Assembly (NCBI GenBank): GCA_005408345.1
Contig: SEMN01000313.1
Span: 248,001-312,000, forward strand
DNA length: 64,000 nucleotides
DNA from: Macquaria australasica
Lineage: Eukaryota > Chordata > Actinopteri > Centrarchiformes > Percichthyidae
Reading direction: 5' to 3'
Below, piece after piece: positions 47,047 through 58,720 of the stretch. The position numbers were made by a program, and so were the translations under genes. Each line of letters opens with the position of its first letter. Position 1 is the stretch's first letter. Below the pieces are notes generated by a model. That model had not been told where the DNA came from, did not search any database, and saw only the letters and a list, made by a program, of their open reading frames with translations.

Positions 47047-50000
47047 ATAATCTGCTACCATCATTCATTGACCGAGAACCAAATACAAAATGAAACTGGC
47101 TATCAAAACCCAACCTTAGTAAAAACAAAGCATCTTGCAACAGTCAACCCTGTCCAAGAATGGTTTGAGTTATGCAACAAACACCCAGGAACTATTTTAG
47201 AGATGGACACTACCATTACAGTTACCATGTTGAATTAGAATGGTGGTTAGTAAATGCTACCAGCTGTCTAAAAGCCTTGTGGATTTACAACAACCATCTC
47301 ATTGTTTAGATGACTTTGGTATAAATGATTGTGGATTAATGAAGGACTGCAACATAAAAAACCCTGTGTATTCATTTGAATAGCAGGAAATATTGGATTC
47401 CCAGGTGTGAGCAGTCTGAGAAAAAAGGGAAGTGACTTAGTATGATGCTGCATTCAGCATGAGCTTTTCTCATAATAAATCTGGCTTCCTCAAGGGTAGC
47501 ATCAGGTGCATTAGAGCAACCAAGGATTCTTTTGAAGCACTGTTCTCTGGGCCAAAGTAGTTGTTATGATCTATTTTGAGTGTTTTCTCCTCCCAAAATA
47601 CTGAGGGACATTGGTCACTAATGTGTGTAAGTATTTGAGCACAAATATCTATATACAGTCACATTAGAAGAGGACAATTAGTTAGGAGACAGGCTGAGTA
47701 TTATTATTGCAAAATATAAAATATCAGGCAGAAATCTCTCTGGTTAATTTACCGCAGAGTTTAGTAGTCAGTCTAATCACAGCAGTAGCAAACCACTATG
47801 TTTTCCCACGCTATCTATCCCTTAGCCTGCTTCATTGCACCTTGTTCATGCACACAATCACACCCTTGTCACATGTTTAACAGAGAATCTGTCTTTTGCG
47901 GGAACATGCATGTTTGTCTCGACAGCATAACACTGATAGCACCATTACAAAAGGAATGATGTGTCTAAGTGTGTGTGTATGCGTGTGAGAACGACATGGT
48001 GCAAATTTGACGTTTCATTTGGTTTCCATGCCATTTTGATTACCCTGTCGCTTTGTTCTTTTTCCACACTCACTCTTTCACACACACACAAAAACACACT
48101 CTTGCACGTCACCTTGCATGACTGGCAGACCCCATGCCTGCTCCCCGGGGCACTGTGGTCCTTTTATTAGAAATGTATTCTATCAGTGCTTTTAATGTAA
48201 AAACGCAATAAAGTCATTTCACGCCATGTTGAGCAACTTTGCCACATTATTGTTAGGTCTCTATGGCTTTCTACGGTGGGACAAGACCCACACACACACA
48301 CAGATCTGGGCAACCTCATGTACCTCCTCTGTGACAGGTAGAGGAATAGAAATGAACAGATGAATACCTCAGTAAATCTCGGTGTACACTAGTGTTGCAG
48401 TGGAATCAGCGGCGAGGGAATAAGAGTTGTTGAGCCTTGCAAAGGTCTGTAGCATATGGATTTCACTGGGATGTCACAACATACAGTGTGATGATCATAG
48501 CACATGACGGTGTTCACAGTCAAACAGTGCATCGGTTTGCCTGAGGTGTCTACACTGAACAGTAAAACCATCACATGATCATACTGCTGGAAAATCCTGC
48601 TGCTGGAAAATATTTTTGTCTCTTCTCTATCCGATCTTTCACCCGTTCAGCTGTGATCAAATATGGCTTCTTCACTATGCTGTCTGTTAAACCCTTCGTG
48701 GCACTCTTGTCACAATACATTGAGACACTACAGATGATAATCTGCAAGCTCTATTTTTCTCCCTCAAACAGCCCACAGAACAACCAAACTTCTGCTTGCA
48801 AACTTTGCACAGCAGGTACTCCTGGGAGGGTGCTAAAAGACAGTGTGGTGAAAGCTGATGAGTTATGCAATCGAACCAGTCAGGGGAATGCTCATTATTG
48901 TGTGTTTTTGGTTTGTTTGTTTGTTTAGCTTTTTCCATTCTTTCTCTCCTGTTTATCTCTCAATGGCAAACTGTGTTGTCTCATCTGAGGGCTGCTCATC
49001 TCTAGGCGATATTGCACTCCTCTCCCATTTGATATGCATACCATCTAGCTGGTTCAAAATGTTCTTCTGCACAGTGCCAAGACTGACATGGCAACTTATC
49101 AGTGAGGGTTCAATTCACGGAGGCTCTATCCTCTCTGCCATTCATCCTGCTTGCTTTGTCAAAAGCTATTTTCCTATGAGGGAGTCTCAGTGCCCACTGA
49201 AGGAAAGGCAGTTTTGGATAGATGTCTGACAAAAAGTATAAATATTAAAGTGAACCTTATAATGTAATTAGTTTAAAGAGAACATACAATTAGTGTCTTA
49301 AGAACTGATGGTTAATTTGTGCCTGGCACTGTCTATTTGGCTGAAAAGCCCATTTCTGTTAGTGTCTCTTTGACCACTTTGCTTATTAATTTGGGATAAT
49401 GGCAGCCTGTTCCTTCTGCCTCTGCCTCCTCCAAAACAAGGTACTCCTCTGAATGTTCCCTGAATCTCTGTCCATTTTTCTTGCACTGTCATGGCAGTAC
49501 GATGACTGGCACAACCAGCACTGCAACAAGTGGAAATTTTCTTGGCCTTAAAATGTGCTTTGCTGGTCACTTTAGTATTTTCGTGCCCAGTTGCAAATGG
49601 AGGCGTTTTAGTAAACGTTGTCTACTTAAAATTGCACACAGAATCCAAGTCTCTTTTCAGCACCATGTCATTCAAGGTAATTGGTGGCTCCATCAGTAAT
49701 TAAAAACCAAGTACTTGACAAAAATGCACATAAACTCATCCACTTCTGCTTACAGATTGTATCAAAGCCTTCCCCTTCAGCTGATTGAGTCCCTACTGCC
49801 ACCTGAGGGCATCCATTACTTCAACCATGCACTACCTAGCTGCCGCAAAATAAGCACACAAACTTCTGTGCTTGGTTATAACTCAGTATTATCCTGAACA
49901 ATGTGTGACATCCTGGGATACAATAAACAAAACTCAGTGAAAATTCGTGAGACTATTAAAAACCCTCACTCCTCTCTTACCTTCCAATTTTTTCTGTGGG

Positions 50001-50884
50001 TGAGTCAATAACTGTAAACAGGATTATAGAAATTTGTCAATTAATGCAGTCCTAATCAGCTTAAACAAACCGCTTCACTTGGTTTTGGCAGCAGTGGCAT
50101 CATTGTCACATATACATGTAGCCAAATCTAATTAAATGCTACCATCAAAGTCAAGACAAGTCAAACAATCTAAACGCAATCAGGATTTTTTTGTTTCATT
50201 TTAACTTTTATTGCACCAATTTTAATGTAGCCTATACCAAAGTCCATAACTGCATATGACAAATATTGTGTGGATAATTGGCTTGAAAAATAAAAATGTG
50301 GAACATTGTGCAAAAAACATGACATGACCAGAGTTTCAACATTTCCACAAATGTAAATTGAATTTTAAAAAAGGCACATCATCTTCATTTGGATATAAAT
50401 TTGCAATGCTGCATGTTACCATTCTGATCCTCTCAGATAATATTATTTTCCTACACGGAGAAGCAGTTCTTTCCTTTTGGTGAGCCATCTTTGTCATGCA
50501 CCACGGTGATTATCACAAGTGTTTAAAATGTATGAAATGAGTAAAATAACTAGCTGAGAGGATAATTATTAATTCCACGTTATGCTTATGCTGGTCTTTG
50601 CAATTGCACCATTACAATAGAGCTGTCCTCGTCTCTGTTAGGACCATTTCATAACAGAAGTAGACAAGAACAAATTACTGTGTGCGTGCTTGCATGCGTG
50701 CGAGCATACATCAAATGCATTTAAAGCTTTCACTGTGCATTCATTTATCATGCATTGCACAAACATCTAGGCTACACATTGTGCGATCATACTGTACACT
50801 GTCACGTCTGTGTGGATGCACTTGTGCCTGTGTGTGTGCTGCTGCAGTGTTGTGATCGTCCTGACCTAGAAAAGCACTGAGACA

Positions 50885-51180
50885 GAGAGCTGAGACTCTG
50901 TGCGCGGTGACAGGAGGGGGAATCCAAGCACCGGCGCTCAGCTTCACTGAGCCAGACGGCAGTCTCACTCTGTCAGTAGCACCCCCCCCCCCCACCCCCC
51001 CCCGAAACCCGAAGTGGTGCTGTGGAACGCCGCTGCTCCAGGACGAGGATAGGCACCAATCAAAAGTTCACCGTACCCCTCCGAGAAACAATTTTTGAAT
51101 AATTTGAAGACCGCTCGCATCTCACTTGTCTGCTGCATCTAAGACGCTAGCTGTTCCTCAGCAGCAAATCAAGCGTGATC
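50885..51180. promoter_or_regulatory. CpG-rich, promoter-like patch
   Basis: About fifteen CpG dinucleotides in some 290 bp (for example GTGCGCGGTG, CACCGGCGCTC, AACGCCGCTG, GACCGCTCGC), where the rest of the window is CpG-poor. A C12-A-C9 run sits in the centre, which would be a GC-box/MAZ or SP-type substrate. No TATA box or clear coding start follows on either strand. It could be a CpG-rich promoter with a noncoding first exon, an enhancer, or the GC-rich remnant of a repeat. Confidence 0.3.
50982..51003. repeat. Poly-C run (C12-A-C9)
   Basis: Two C homopolymers separated by a single A. The complementary strand is strongly G-quadruplex-prone. Run length may be inaccurate. Confidence 0.9.
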
Positions 51181-53215
51181 ATGCTTGCCTTTCAGCTCAC
51201 TCTGAAGTTTCACTCTCAAGTTTCAATAATATTATATGCTTTGAAGAGCAATATCTTTCAAGCACTGTTTATAAATCTTAATACCAATCATCCTCCCATA
51301 GCACCTGGTTTAAACTGTGTGTGCATGTGGTGTCTTATTTCGCTGACAGATTATTTCTTATGCTGCTGAAGCGGACAAAGGTACCGGCAGACAATGCTTA
51401 ACACTTTTCTAGCCCCTTTACCAGATAGCAGTTGGTATTTTCAGAATCATAATTGAGCCTGTCCCTTGCTGAAAAATACAGTAAAGAGATAAGGGAGGTG
51501 AGGCAACAAGGGAGCACATCTGCGATGTATCATGGCAACTGAGGCAGATGGAGGAGAGGAGTGTCATAGGAAGGCCATTCACAGCTGCACAATAGATTAG
51601 TCACACACCCTCACAAAATACACGCCAGCTCACATTATCCTATAACATCAATCAGGAAAGAAGCAAGCATATTGTCTTTGCAATGAAAAGATCCTTTACT
51701 CCACATGAAGAGTCAAATTAACTTTCTTTAATTACAGCCCAAGCTTCCCACTGTTCACAACAAAGACAAGTGACTTGTCCTCTAAGCATCCTGCGCGCGC
51801 ATTATTCACTGACTGATAATGACCCCTGGGGCTTATATTCAGTAGTAGTGTGACACACAGGGCTCAGGTGGATTTTGTGTGAGAGGCAGCATCCAATCAG
51901 ACATGGCAATCTGCTAACAGCATCGAACCACAAAAGGATCTTACAGACTCATCCACTCGTGATAGTGTCAAGTACTTCATGTGTTCGGACCTTGTTTGGA
52001 GCTAGAGTGAATCTGGGTGAGATTATCATTCACTGTTTCATATTCGTTGCTTCTTAAAATAACCTTAGAAAAAGTGGACAGACTTTTAGACTTCAAAAGC
52101 AGTTCAGAACATGTCATTTGCTGTTTGAGTTTATGTAGGAGAGAGAGGCCACCACATGTTCTTCTAGCTCATGTCAGATATAAACCAGCCTAGCTTTAAC
52201 TTCTTGGGTCCCTCAGAGCATGTAAGACCTTTGTTCTTCTGAGATCAAACAGTTGGGCTAAACTGCAGTTCTGTCCAACCAGTTAACATCCTCTCTTTCC
52301 ACAAAAGGGATGAAAGTTGGCGTTCTGGTTATGTTTGCTTTGCGGCAAGTGTGTTGATTCATTGCACCACCCTACTCGCTTATGCGCCCTTTAGCCAAGC
52401 CACCAGTGATAACCGCAAGCAGGGAGAATAACACAAACACAGCATAAGAAACTAAGACATAATAGGCTTTGATATGTCTCACAGATTACATCTCTCACTC
52501 TTCACACACGCACTATGTACGTGTGCTGTGCTGCAATGTGCTTTGCTTGTAGCTTAAGCCATGACTTGTTCAGTTTCCCCACAAAAAAACCCTTCACTTT
52601 TATTTTAATTAAGTTGGCTATTTAATAAAAACAGGTGCATAATGATTTATGTACTTTGAGAGAGGTGATGACACCAATTAAATCCAGGGTCATTGTCTTC
52701 CTTTGACGTCATAGACATTTTTGCATTACACTGCTAAAACAGACTGTTGCTGAGGTCAAGGAGGTTACCTCAAAGCTAACAGCTCGTGACTGGTTTTGTT
52801 TTATTTTACTGGCAGGAGAATGTGTTACCTCTGTATGTCTGAATCAGGCAAATGAAATAAATACACACTAAATATCCTTACGACATTAATTACTTGCAGT
52901 CAGCTTCTACACGGTATTTTACATTGTGTGCCAGCAGGCCGGATTTCTCAAGGAAACAGAGATTACTTGAGTTCATGAAGGGATTTTGCTTTATGGAAAA
53001 GACAAATCAGGAAGAGAGCCGTGTTCTTCCAGCACAAACAGAGCTAAAGCTTGCAGAGAATCTGTCAATATCAGATGGTGGAATGAATGAAAGACTGACT
53101 TAAAAATTACTTCTAACATGAGTGTTCCTTTTAATAAAGCAAAACACGAAGCAAATGCACATGAGGCAAGTAGATTTCCTGTTTGTGACAGGAAGAAACA
53201 TGTTCAATGGGAATG

Positions 53216-53475
53216 AAAGGAATAGCTCAACATTTTTGGGAAATATGCAGGAAACAGGGGGAACAGGGGGAAACAGCTAGCCTGGCTCTGTCCAAAGTAA
53301 CAAAATTCACCTACCAGTACCTCTAAAACTCACTAGTTAACACATTATATCTTGTTTGTTTAATCCACACAAAATCCAAAGTCTAAACGACTTTGTGGCG
53401 GACTATTTCTTGGCCGGGCGAAGTGACTTCCTGGTGCCTCCACTGGCAACCTCCGGGTTTTGAACTATTCCTTTA
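53216..53475. mobile_element. Short TIR element related to the 32.3 kb foldback
   Basis: The left end AAAGGAATAGCTCAACATTT pairs with the complement of the right end TAAAGGAATAGTTCAAAAC. The interior, GGGGAAACAGCTAGCCTGGC onward through CACCTACCAGTACC and ATCTTGTTTGTTTAATCC, matches the complement of 32451-32574. The right part carries GGACTATTTCTTGGCCGGGC and GTGACTTCCTGG. From memory this is a common fish repeat. No protein is encoded. Confidence 0.8.
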
Positions 53476-54254
53476 AGAACGATTAGGAATGGTGCTATTA
53501 ATGCATTCAGTCAACCAAATTATGTGGAACAGATTAATTATGTCAATACAGTGTGGATATTTAGCGTCTGACCTTCAGGCTCTGACCTCATCACTCCCCA
53601 TAAGCACACACCGAGCTCAACACAGCACAGACTGGGGAGTGACAATAATAAACTTGCCCCAAAAAACACTGTTTATACAGACAACACCAGCTATTATTTG
53701 GAATCTGCTATGTGTGAGCACAGTATAAGACACCACGTGACCATTCCACAGCAAAGCACCTTCAACCAACCATTGTGAGCAATACACTATCTAGTAAATT
53801 AAGATGAATAAATCCAAAACCCAGCACTGGGTCCGCCTGATATGCACCAGCAGGCTAAGGCACATCAGTTATGCAGCATAGAATAATTTACTTAAGTATA
53901 TTAAACACTTCATTTTATGGCTTGGAGCGAGCAGACAGCCTCTTCCTATGGAACGTTGTGTTGCATCAGTACATGGATATAAGCTTAAGGTTGGTAATGA
54001 GTGTAGCAGAGGAGCTCAGCAGTTTAGATGTAATTATGATATGAAAAATAGTAAAGCAACATTTCTCCAATGCTTAACTTTAGCTGAACATGAAGCGTGT
54101 GAAGAAACTGGATTTGACTACTTATCCTACATGCGACAAAATGCACATGCTAAGTTTCCTGTGAAGCTGATATTACAGGAAAATGTGAATGAGCTGTGCA
54201 CAAGATGAAAGTGATGTTGTTACAAGCCTAAAGCCAGAGTTTGCATTAAGCCAA
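53476..54254. other. Noncoding stretch, nothing recognised
   Basis: AT-rich sequence between two TIR elements. The plus frame 53948-54208 (86 codons) has no domain and no splice context that I trust. Confidence 0.5.
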
Positions 54255-54840
54255 TAGGTCACCCCTAAAACAACCACAACAACCTAACGTGACTTGGAAA
54301 TATGTACTCATTAATACCCAAACATGAATATTCATATTGCACTTCTACATAAATTAACATGAAAGCACAATGCCAAACAACAGCCAAAGCAAAATAAGCT
54401 CAGCCATGGCAAGAATTCACACGGGCAGATAGAAGTCGGCAACATGACAGCAAAAGTTAGCCGCTAGCAGACACCATGACGTGGCCCAGGAAGTGACCTG
54501 GCAGAGCAAAAAAACAGCCAGCAGCTTCTGCAACTTTGTAGCACATTACCAAACAACACAAACAGCAACTAAACAGAGCCAAGACATTAACACAACAGCA
54601 AACACTTACCTTGGTGAAGTGAAGCGGTGTTCCCCGGCGGGTCAGCAGAAAGATATCCCTTTGAAAAGAGCCACTGGGGACCCAAGGTGAAGAAGGCTGA
54701 GCAGGACAGGAAAACTCCACTTCCAGGTTAAAGTGCCAGGTTGAGGCCGCGACAGCTAATATGAGGAACGGCCGACAAAGCGAGTCTTGGTCCAGCAGCA
54801 GTAAACAGGGTTGTTTCTGGGTTAGTTTTAGGTCTACCTA
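54255..54840. mobile_element. TIR-bounded repeat, 586 bp, with a splice-donor-like site
   Basis: The left end TAGGTCACCCCTAAAACAAC and the complement of the right end TAGGTAGACCTAAAACTAAC pair with small gaps over about 30 bp (through ACAACC). The interior is CpG-bearing and contains GTTAGCCGCTAGC and a perfect minus-strand donor, AAG|GTAAGT, at the 54610/54609 boundary. Minus-strand frame 54720-54457 crosses this donor without a recognisable domain. A non-autonomous element or a fragment of a larger one fits; a captured exon is a remote alternative. Confidence 0.6.
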
Positions 54841-54973
54841 ATACATTGCTTGCGCATTAAAGCATCAAACAGTATACTAATTCAATAACATTATATAAGT
54901 AATAGTATAAGACTATAAAGTTGATCATTCTGCATGAGTGTTTTTACTTGTGTACTTTTACTGAAAGGCCCTG

Positions 54974-55088
54974 CACACCCAAAACAGGTGTTTTCACTTC
55001 TGTCTGATTAGACCTCTGCTCAGGTTGAAGTTGGGTAGAGCTATGCAGACACGTCATCAAGCTTTATGTAAAACACCTATGGGGTGAA
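54974..55088. repeat. Small inverted-repeat element, about 115 bp
   Basis: CACACCCAAAACAGGTGTTT at the left pairs with the complement of the right end, TTCACCCCATAGGTGTTTTAC. The pairing core is CACCC...AGGTGTTTT. The centre (GATTAGACCTCTGCTCAGG) looks familiar as a fish repeat, without a name I can give. Confidence 0.45.
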
Positions 55089-55249
55089 CCATGGGTAATA
55101 ATGTGATATAATAATGGAGTTGTTTGTTTGTTTTTTGCTTTATATTGTTGTATTGATGTGTTTTATTATGTAAATAATCTGAGCACTTCTTTCACCACTG
55201 CATGTAACAGAAATTTAATTTGTTATAACATCGGGAAGCATCACACAGC

Positions 55250-55400
55250 CACTGCAGCCTCCTTCCTCTTAGCCCGGGACAATTTATGGCCAGCCAACCC
55301 TGGGCAACGGGGGCCACTCAGAGGTAAAGTGTCAGCGCTGGCTAACAGCTGCACACATATTTATCCAGCAGCGGCAATTTATGGGTAGGAACTAGGAGGC
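55250..55400. promoter_or_regulatory. Candidate conserved noncoding element
   Basis: GC-richer, repeat-free block with GGGACAATTTATGGCCAG, AACAGCTGCAC (E-box), CATATTTATCC and GGCAATTTATGGG. The word ACAATTTATGG/GCAATTTATGG occurs twice. A CAG before it and AGAG|GTAAAG at 55324 mimic an exon, but the enclosed translation shows nothing known. Confidence 0.3.
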
Positions 55401-55639
55401 CTGTCACCAGATGTGACCCCATGGGATGTAGCCTCAGCTGGGGAAGACAGCAAGGGGAGGATGAGGGGTACCAGAGAAATTAGCGGTCTGTGACAGGGAA
55501 AGAGTAGAGGACAAATGTCTGGAATGTGAGAAATATGCACAGTCTTGCTTTCTATCTATATCTTTTTTGTCTCTCTCTCACTCTCACAAGCAGACACACA
55601 CAAATACACTCACACTACAGTGCAATCTCAATGCACTGG

Positions 55640-55880
55640 GGCCATCTCACTGCGGGGTCAGACTGAGGAAAGAGTCAGAGGCGGAGCGGAGAAAAAAAGC
55701 ATTAAAAGATCCCGATAATGAATCCATGCAACAGAATGATAAATGATCGCGATGAAATCAGAACTGGTTTAATGACAGCATAATGAAGATGGGTGAAATT
55801 GAGGGTGCGACGAAAGAGTTAGAGAACATGAAAGTCAAAGCAGAAAAGAAAGCGCCAAATGTAATGAAAGTGGCAGTGGG
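55640..55880. promoter_or_regulatory. Candidate conserved noncoding element
   Basis: Complex sequence with ATAATGAATCCATGC, AAATGATCGCGATG, ACTGGTTTAATGACAGC and several CpGs. TCGCGA is a 6-bp palindrome, at 55748-55753. There is no frame and no microsatellite. Enhancer-like by texture. Confidence 0.33.
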
Positions 55881-57079
55881 GAAAATCTATACAAGACAGA
55901 GCGAGGGAGAGATGGAATGTTAGTCCTCTCTGCTGCAATAAGCCTCCAGCGGTGAGGGTAAGAGGCAGGGAGGCCAGTATTCCTGACAGAGCTTTATCTC
56001 ATCTTCAGCCTGGAATAAAACCCATTTTCCAGCCCCGAGACAATAAAGCACAAGGTTACTGAACCTCGCACCCCTATTTAGAGAGGGGCCTCGGCCCAAC
56101 ATAAAAATGCATAACACCATCACCGCGTTGAGAGGTAGTATATGACACCAGGGCCAAGCTTGCTGTGTGTGTGTAGGGTGCTTTATGATAATGCAACAGA
56201 AGCGTGTTTAACTTCAATGTGTAGTTGAGCAGATAAAGTCTATTGGGGCAAGCAAAGAGACTACGCTTCAGCACTGCCATGCTTGCCACTGCATGTTTTC
56301 TGTTTAGCATTTACATACTAAGGGTTAATTTAATTGCATCGTTCATAACCTTGAAGAGCAGGAGAGAAGTAGCGTGTGAGCGTGTGGATGTGTGAGTGTG
56401 CATGCATGCATTGAAACAACTGAATGTGCTTACAACACCTGCAGCGTGGCTGTTTGTTGGTTTCCCCGGGTATTTTTCTCCTCACACGTTGACGTGAACA
56501 TGGCAAGTGGCCCCTCATCATCGCTAAGTGGATTGAGCTGTGTGATGGGCATATCAGGCGCCCTCAGGGAAAATGCCATGTGAATCATGTAATGTGATTC
56601 TCCTCTGTCGTAATGGGTGACAAGTGTTTCCTCTCTGTCCACCCACCACCCTCTCTTCCATCCATCCGGGAGCACTGCCTCCCTAAGCTTCGCCCGAGGA
56701 GACGTAGAAGCAGAGATGATAAAATGGAGAGATTGGCAGGAGAGAGCAAGAAGAAGGGAGGGATGGGGGGAAAAAGACAAGATGCCTCTGTGCATTGTTT
56801 CGAGCCAGGAGATGCCCACAAGTCTTCAAGTTTCTTGTCTCATTCGCTCACAAAGAGAAGGCAGAAAAGTGAAATGTCTGCTGTGACAGAGAAATAGACT
56901 CTGGCAAAGAGAGATGCAAACACAGGGTGGCTTAAGCTAACATCTGCCCAGAGCTAACGCCTGCTTGATTGAACTTTTTGTATATCTCATCTATCTTTCT
57001 CTTTGTCTCTGACTTGCACGCACACATGCATATAAAAACACATTACCCAAGAGATGTGAATAAGAAGTAGCACACCACC

Positions 57080-57430
57080 GTGTAGAAAACAAGCCGGCTC
57101 TATTTTCTCATAGCCATGCTAATTAGGTCAATTAATCCAATGCATGTTTGGCATCATGGAGCAGTTGGTGCAGTTCACAGCGCATTAACAGCAATGTCAT
57201 GCTAATTGCGAGTCTGTAGCAAATTTCTGCTCAGACACCGCCATTTGGCTCAGATACGGGGCGCAGCTTAGTCTCCTGCATGGCCTTACCTTTCTCATCA
57301 GAGGGAGACATGCAAAACTGGCCCAGGACCAGCCACCAGCCATTTGAGGGAAAGGCTTCTCTGGCCCGCTCATTTAAATGAAAAAGCGTTACCGAGCCAG
57401 GCTCTGGCATTCACAGACTCTTTTAATTGC
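57080..57430. promoter_or_regulatory. Strong candidate conserved enhancer
   Basis: The best enhancer-like block in the window. ATGCTAATT, an octamer-like POU word, occurs at 57117-57125 and again at 57199-57207. Between them are GGTCAATTAATCCAATGCAT and GCGCATTAACAGC. Further right are CATTTAAATG, a 10-bp palindrome at 57371-57380, and CTTTTAATTGCTTG. The block has no simple repeats over some 350 bp. POU and homeodomain input is a reasonable guess. Only alignment can tell whether it is conserved. Confidence 0.42.
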
Positions 57431-58653
57431 TTGAAACACTATAAAGCGGAGGAAAAAAAGAGCTATTTGTCAAGAAAGTACACTTATCCAATCTCTCTTG
57501 AACTATTTCACGTGGAAATACAGCTCTGTGAAAGCCAACACAATTAGCACCTTTTAGAACATATTGAGATAGATCTTGGGCAAATTTCAAAAGCCGTTTG
57601 GGGATGATGTGATCATTTGAGGATTTTGAGTTGGAACTTGGCACTGCTGATAGTGAGATCCTCCCCCAACATCTGAAAAAGGAGGTTACAATGGGGGCAT
57701 CCTTTCATTCAGGTTCTACAAATTTTGTTCCAGTCTGGATATCATTCTATAGCTATTGTAAAGGCCTTGTAGTAGCTCTTAAAACTAAATTATTTAAAGT
57801 AATGGACAAGCACATTTGCACACATACAGCTATACCCAATCTAAGTGTCAAGTAGCTCCCATATGAGCCAGAAATGGTCACCAAAAATAAATTATTGCTA
57901 ACCTGTGAATGGATTAGACTTTGAAACACTTATCATTTGACATGAAGGCTAGACTCCATCAAGTGCTGTTGGAAATACACAGTATTTTTCGTTGAGATGT
58001 ACAAATGGACAGCCCAACAATCTTGTACATTTTGTGCAAGTGGAAAAATTGCCCAGAGAGACCCAGAAGTAATGTTTAAATGTAGGCTAGCTCAGAAAAT
58101 GCAATTTTCCCTAATTATTAAATACACTTTATAAATACAAGTATATTTTTAGACATGCAAAAACATATTGTGATGTATTTTGTTTTTACATACATATCAG
58201 TGTAAAAGTGAAAGTGCTTGTGCCACCTTTCTTTATAATTCTACAAGATAGAAAATGCTGCAGGCGCCACTGATCTCTAAAGTAATATAACAGTCATTAA
58301 AAATTGACTGCTATTATTGCGGGATCCATTCTCTCATTATTGCCACCGAAAACAGCACTTGAATGCATGATATACTCGTATTTCCATCGTCTGCATTCTG
58401 AAGTAGGAGCTTACAAAGTGTACCACCACAAGGCAATTTGCAGTGTGAAAAATAGCTATACTCAGCTAGCATTATTTGACAATGATGAAATGTGAGCTCT
58501 ACATTTTCCTTCAGGTGTTTGAGACAGTGCAGAAAACTGTAAAGGGGTGATGGAGGCTTAACTTCCCCAGCATTAGGGACTAAACCCAGCAACTTAGTGT
58601 GTTTCTTTGGTAGTGCACACGAGTGAGTCTTTGGGAGAGTGTGTGCATTCTAT

Positions 58654-58654
<1 letters not shown>

Positions 58655-58717
<63 letters not shown>
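58655..58717. repeat. (TG)31 microsatellite
   Basis: Pure TG run of about 31 units, the longest dinucleotide repeat in the window and a Z-DNA-prone tract. It encodes the poly-Cys/Val frame at 58639-59034. Interrupted CA words follow at 58897-58960. Confidence 0.97.

Positions 58718-58720
<3 letters not shown>

Larger units (their letters stand above)
47047..53215. other. Noncoding stretch with one CpG-rich patch
   Basis: Mostly AT-rich. The exception is a CpG-rich patch at 50885-51180 with a poly-C run. Frames at 48575-48928 and 48858-49229 have no domain. Interrupted CA repeats lie near 48289-48302 and 48079-48096. Confidence 0.5.

Noticed and set aside
53948..54208. 86-codon plus-strand frame with varied composition
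   Set aside because: Looks protein-like in composition but has no recognised motif, no acceptor or donor, and lies between two mobile elements.
56430..56897. Overlapping frames of 78-129 codons on both strands
   Set aside because: Both strands are open over the same 300 bp and no translation resembles a known protein; no convincing splice sites.
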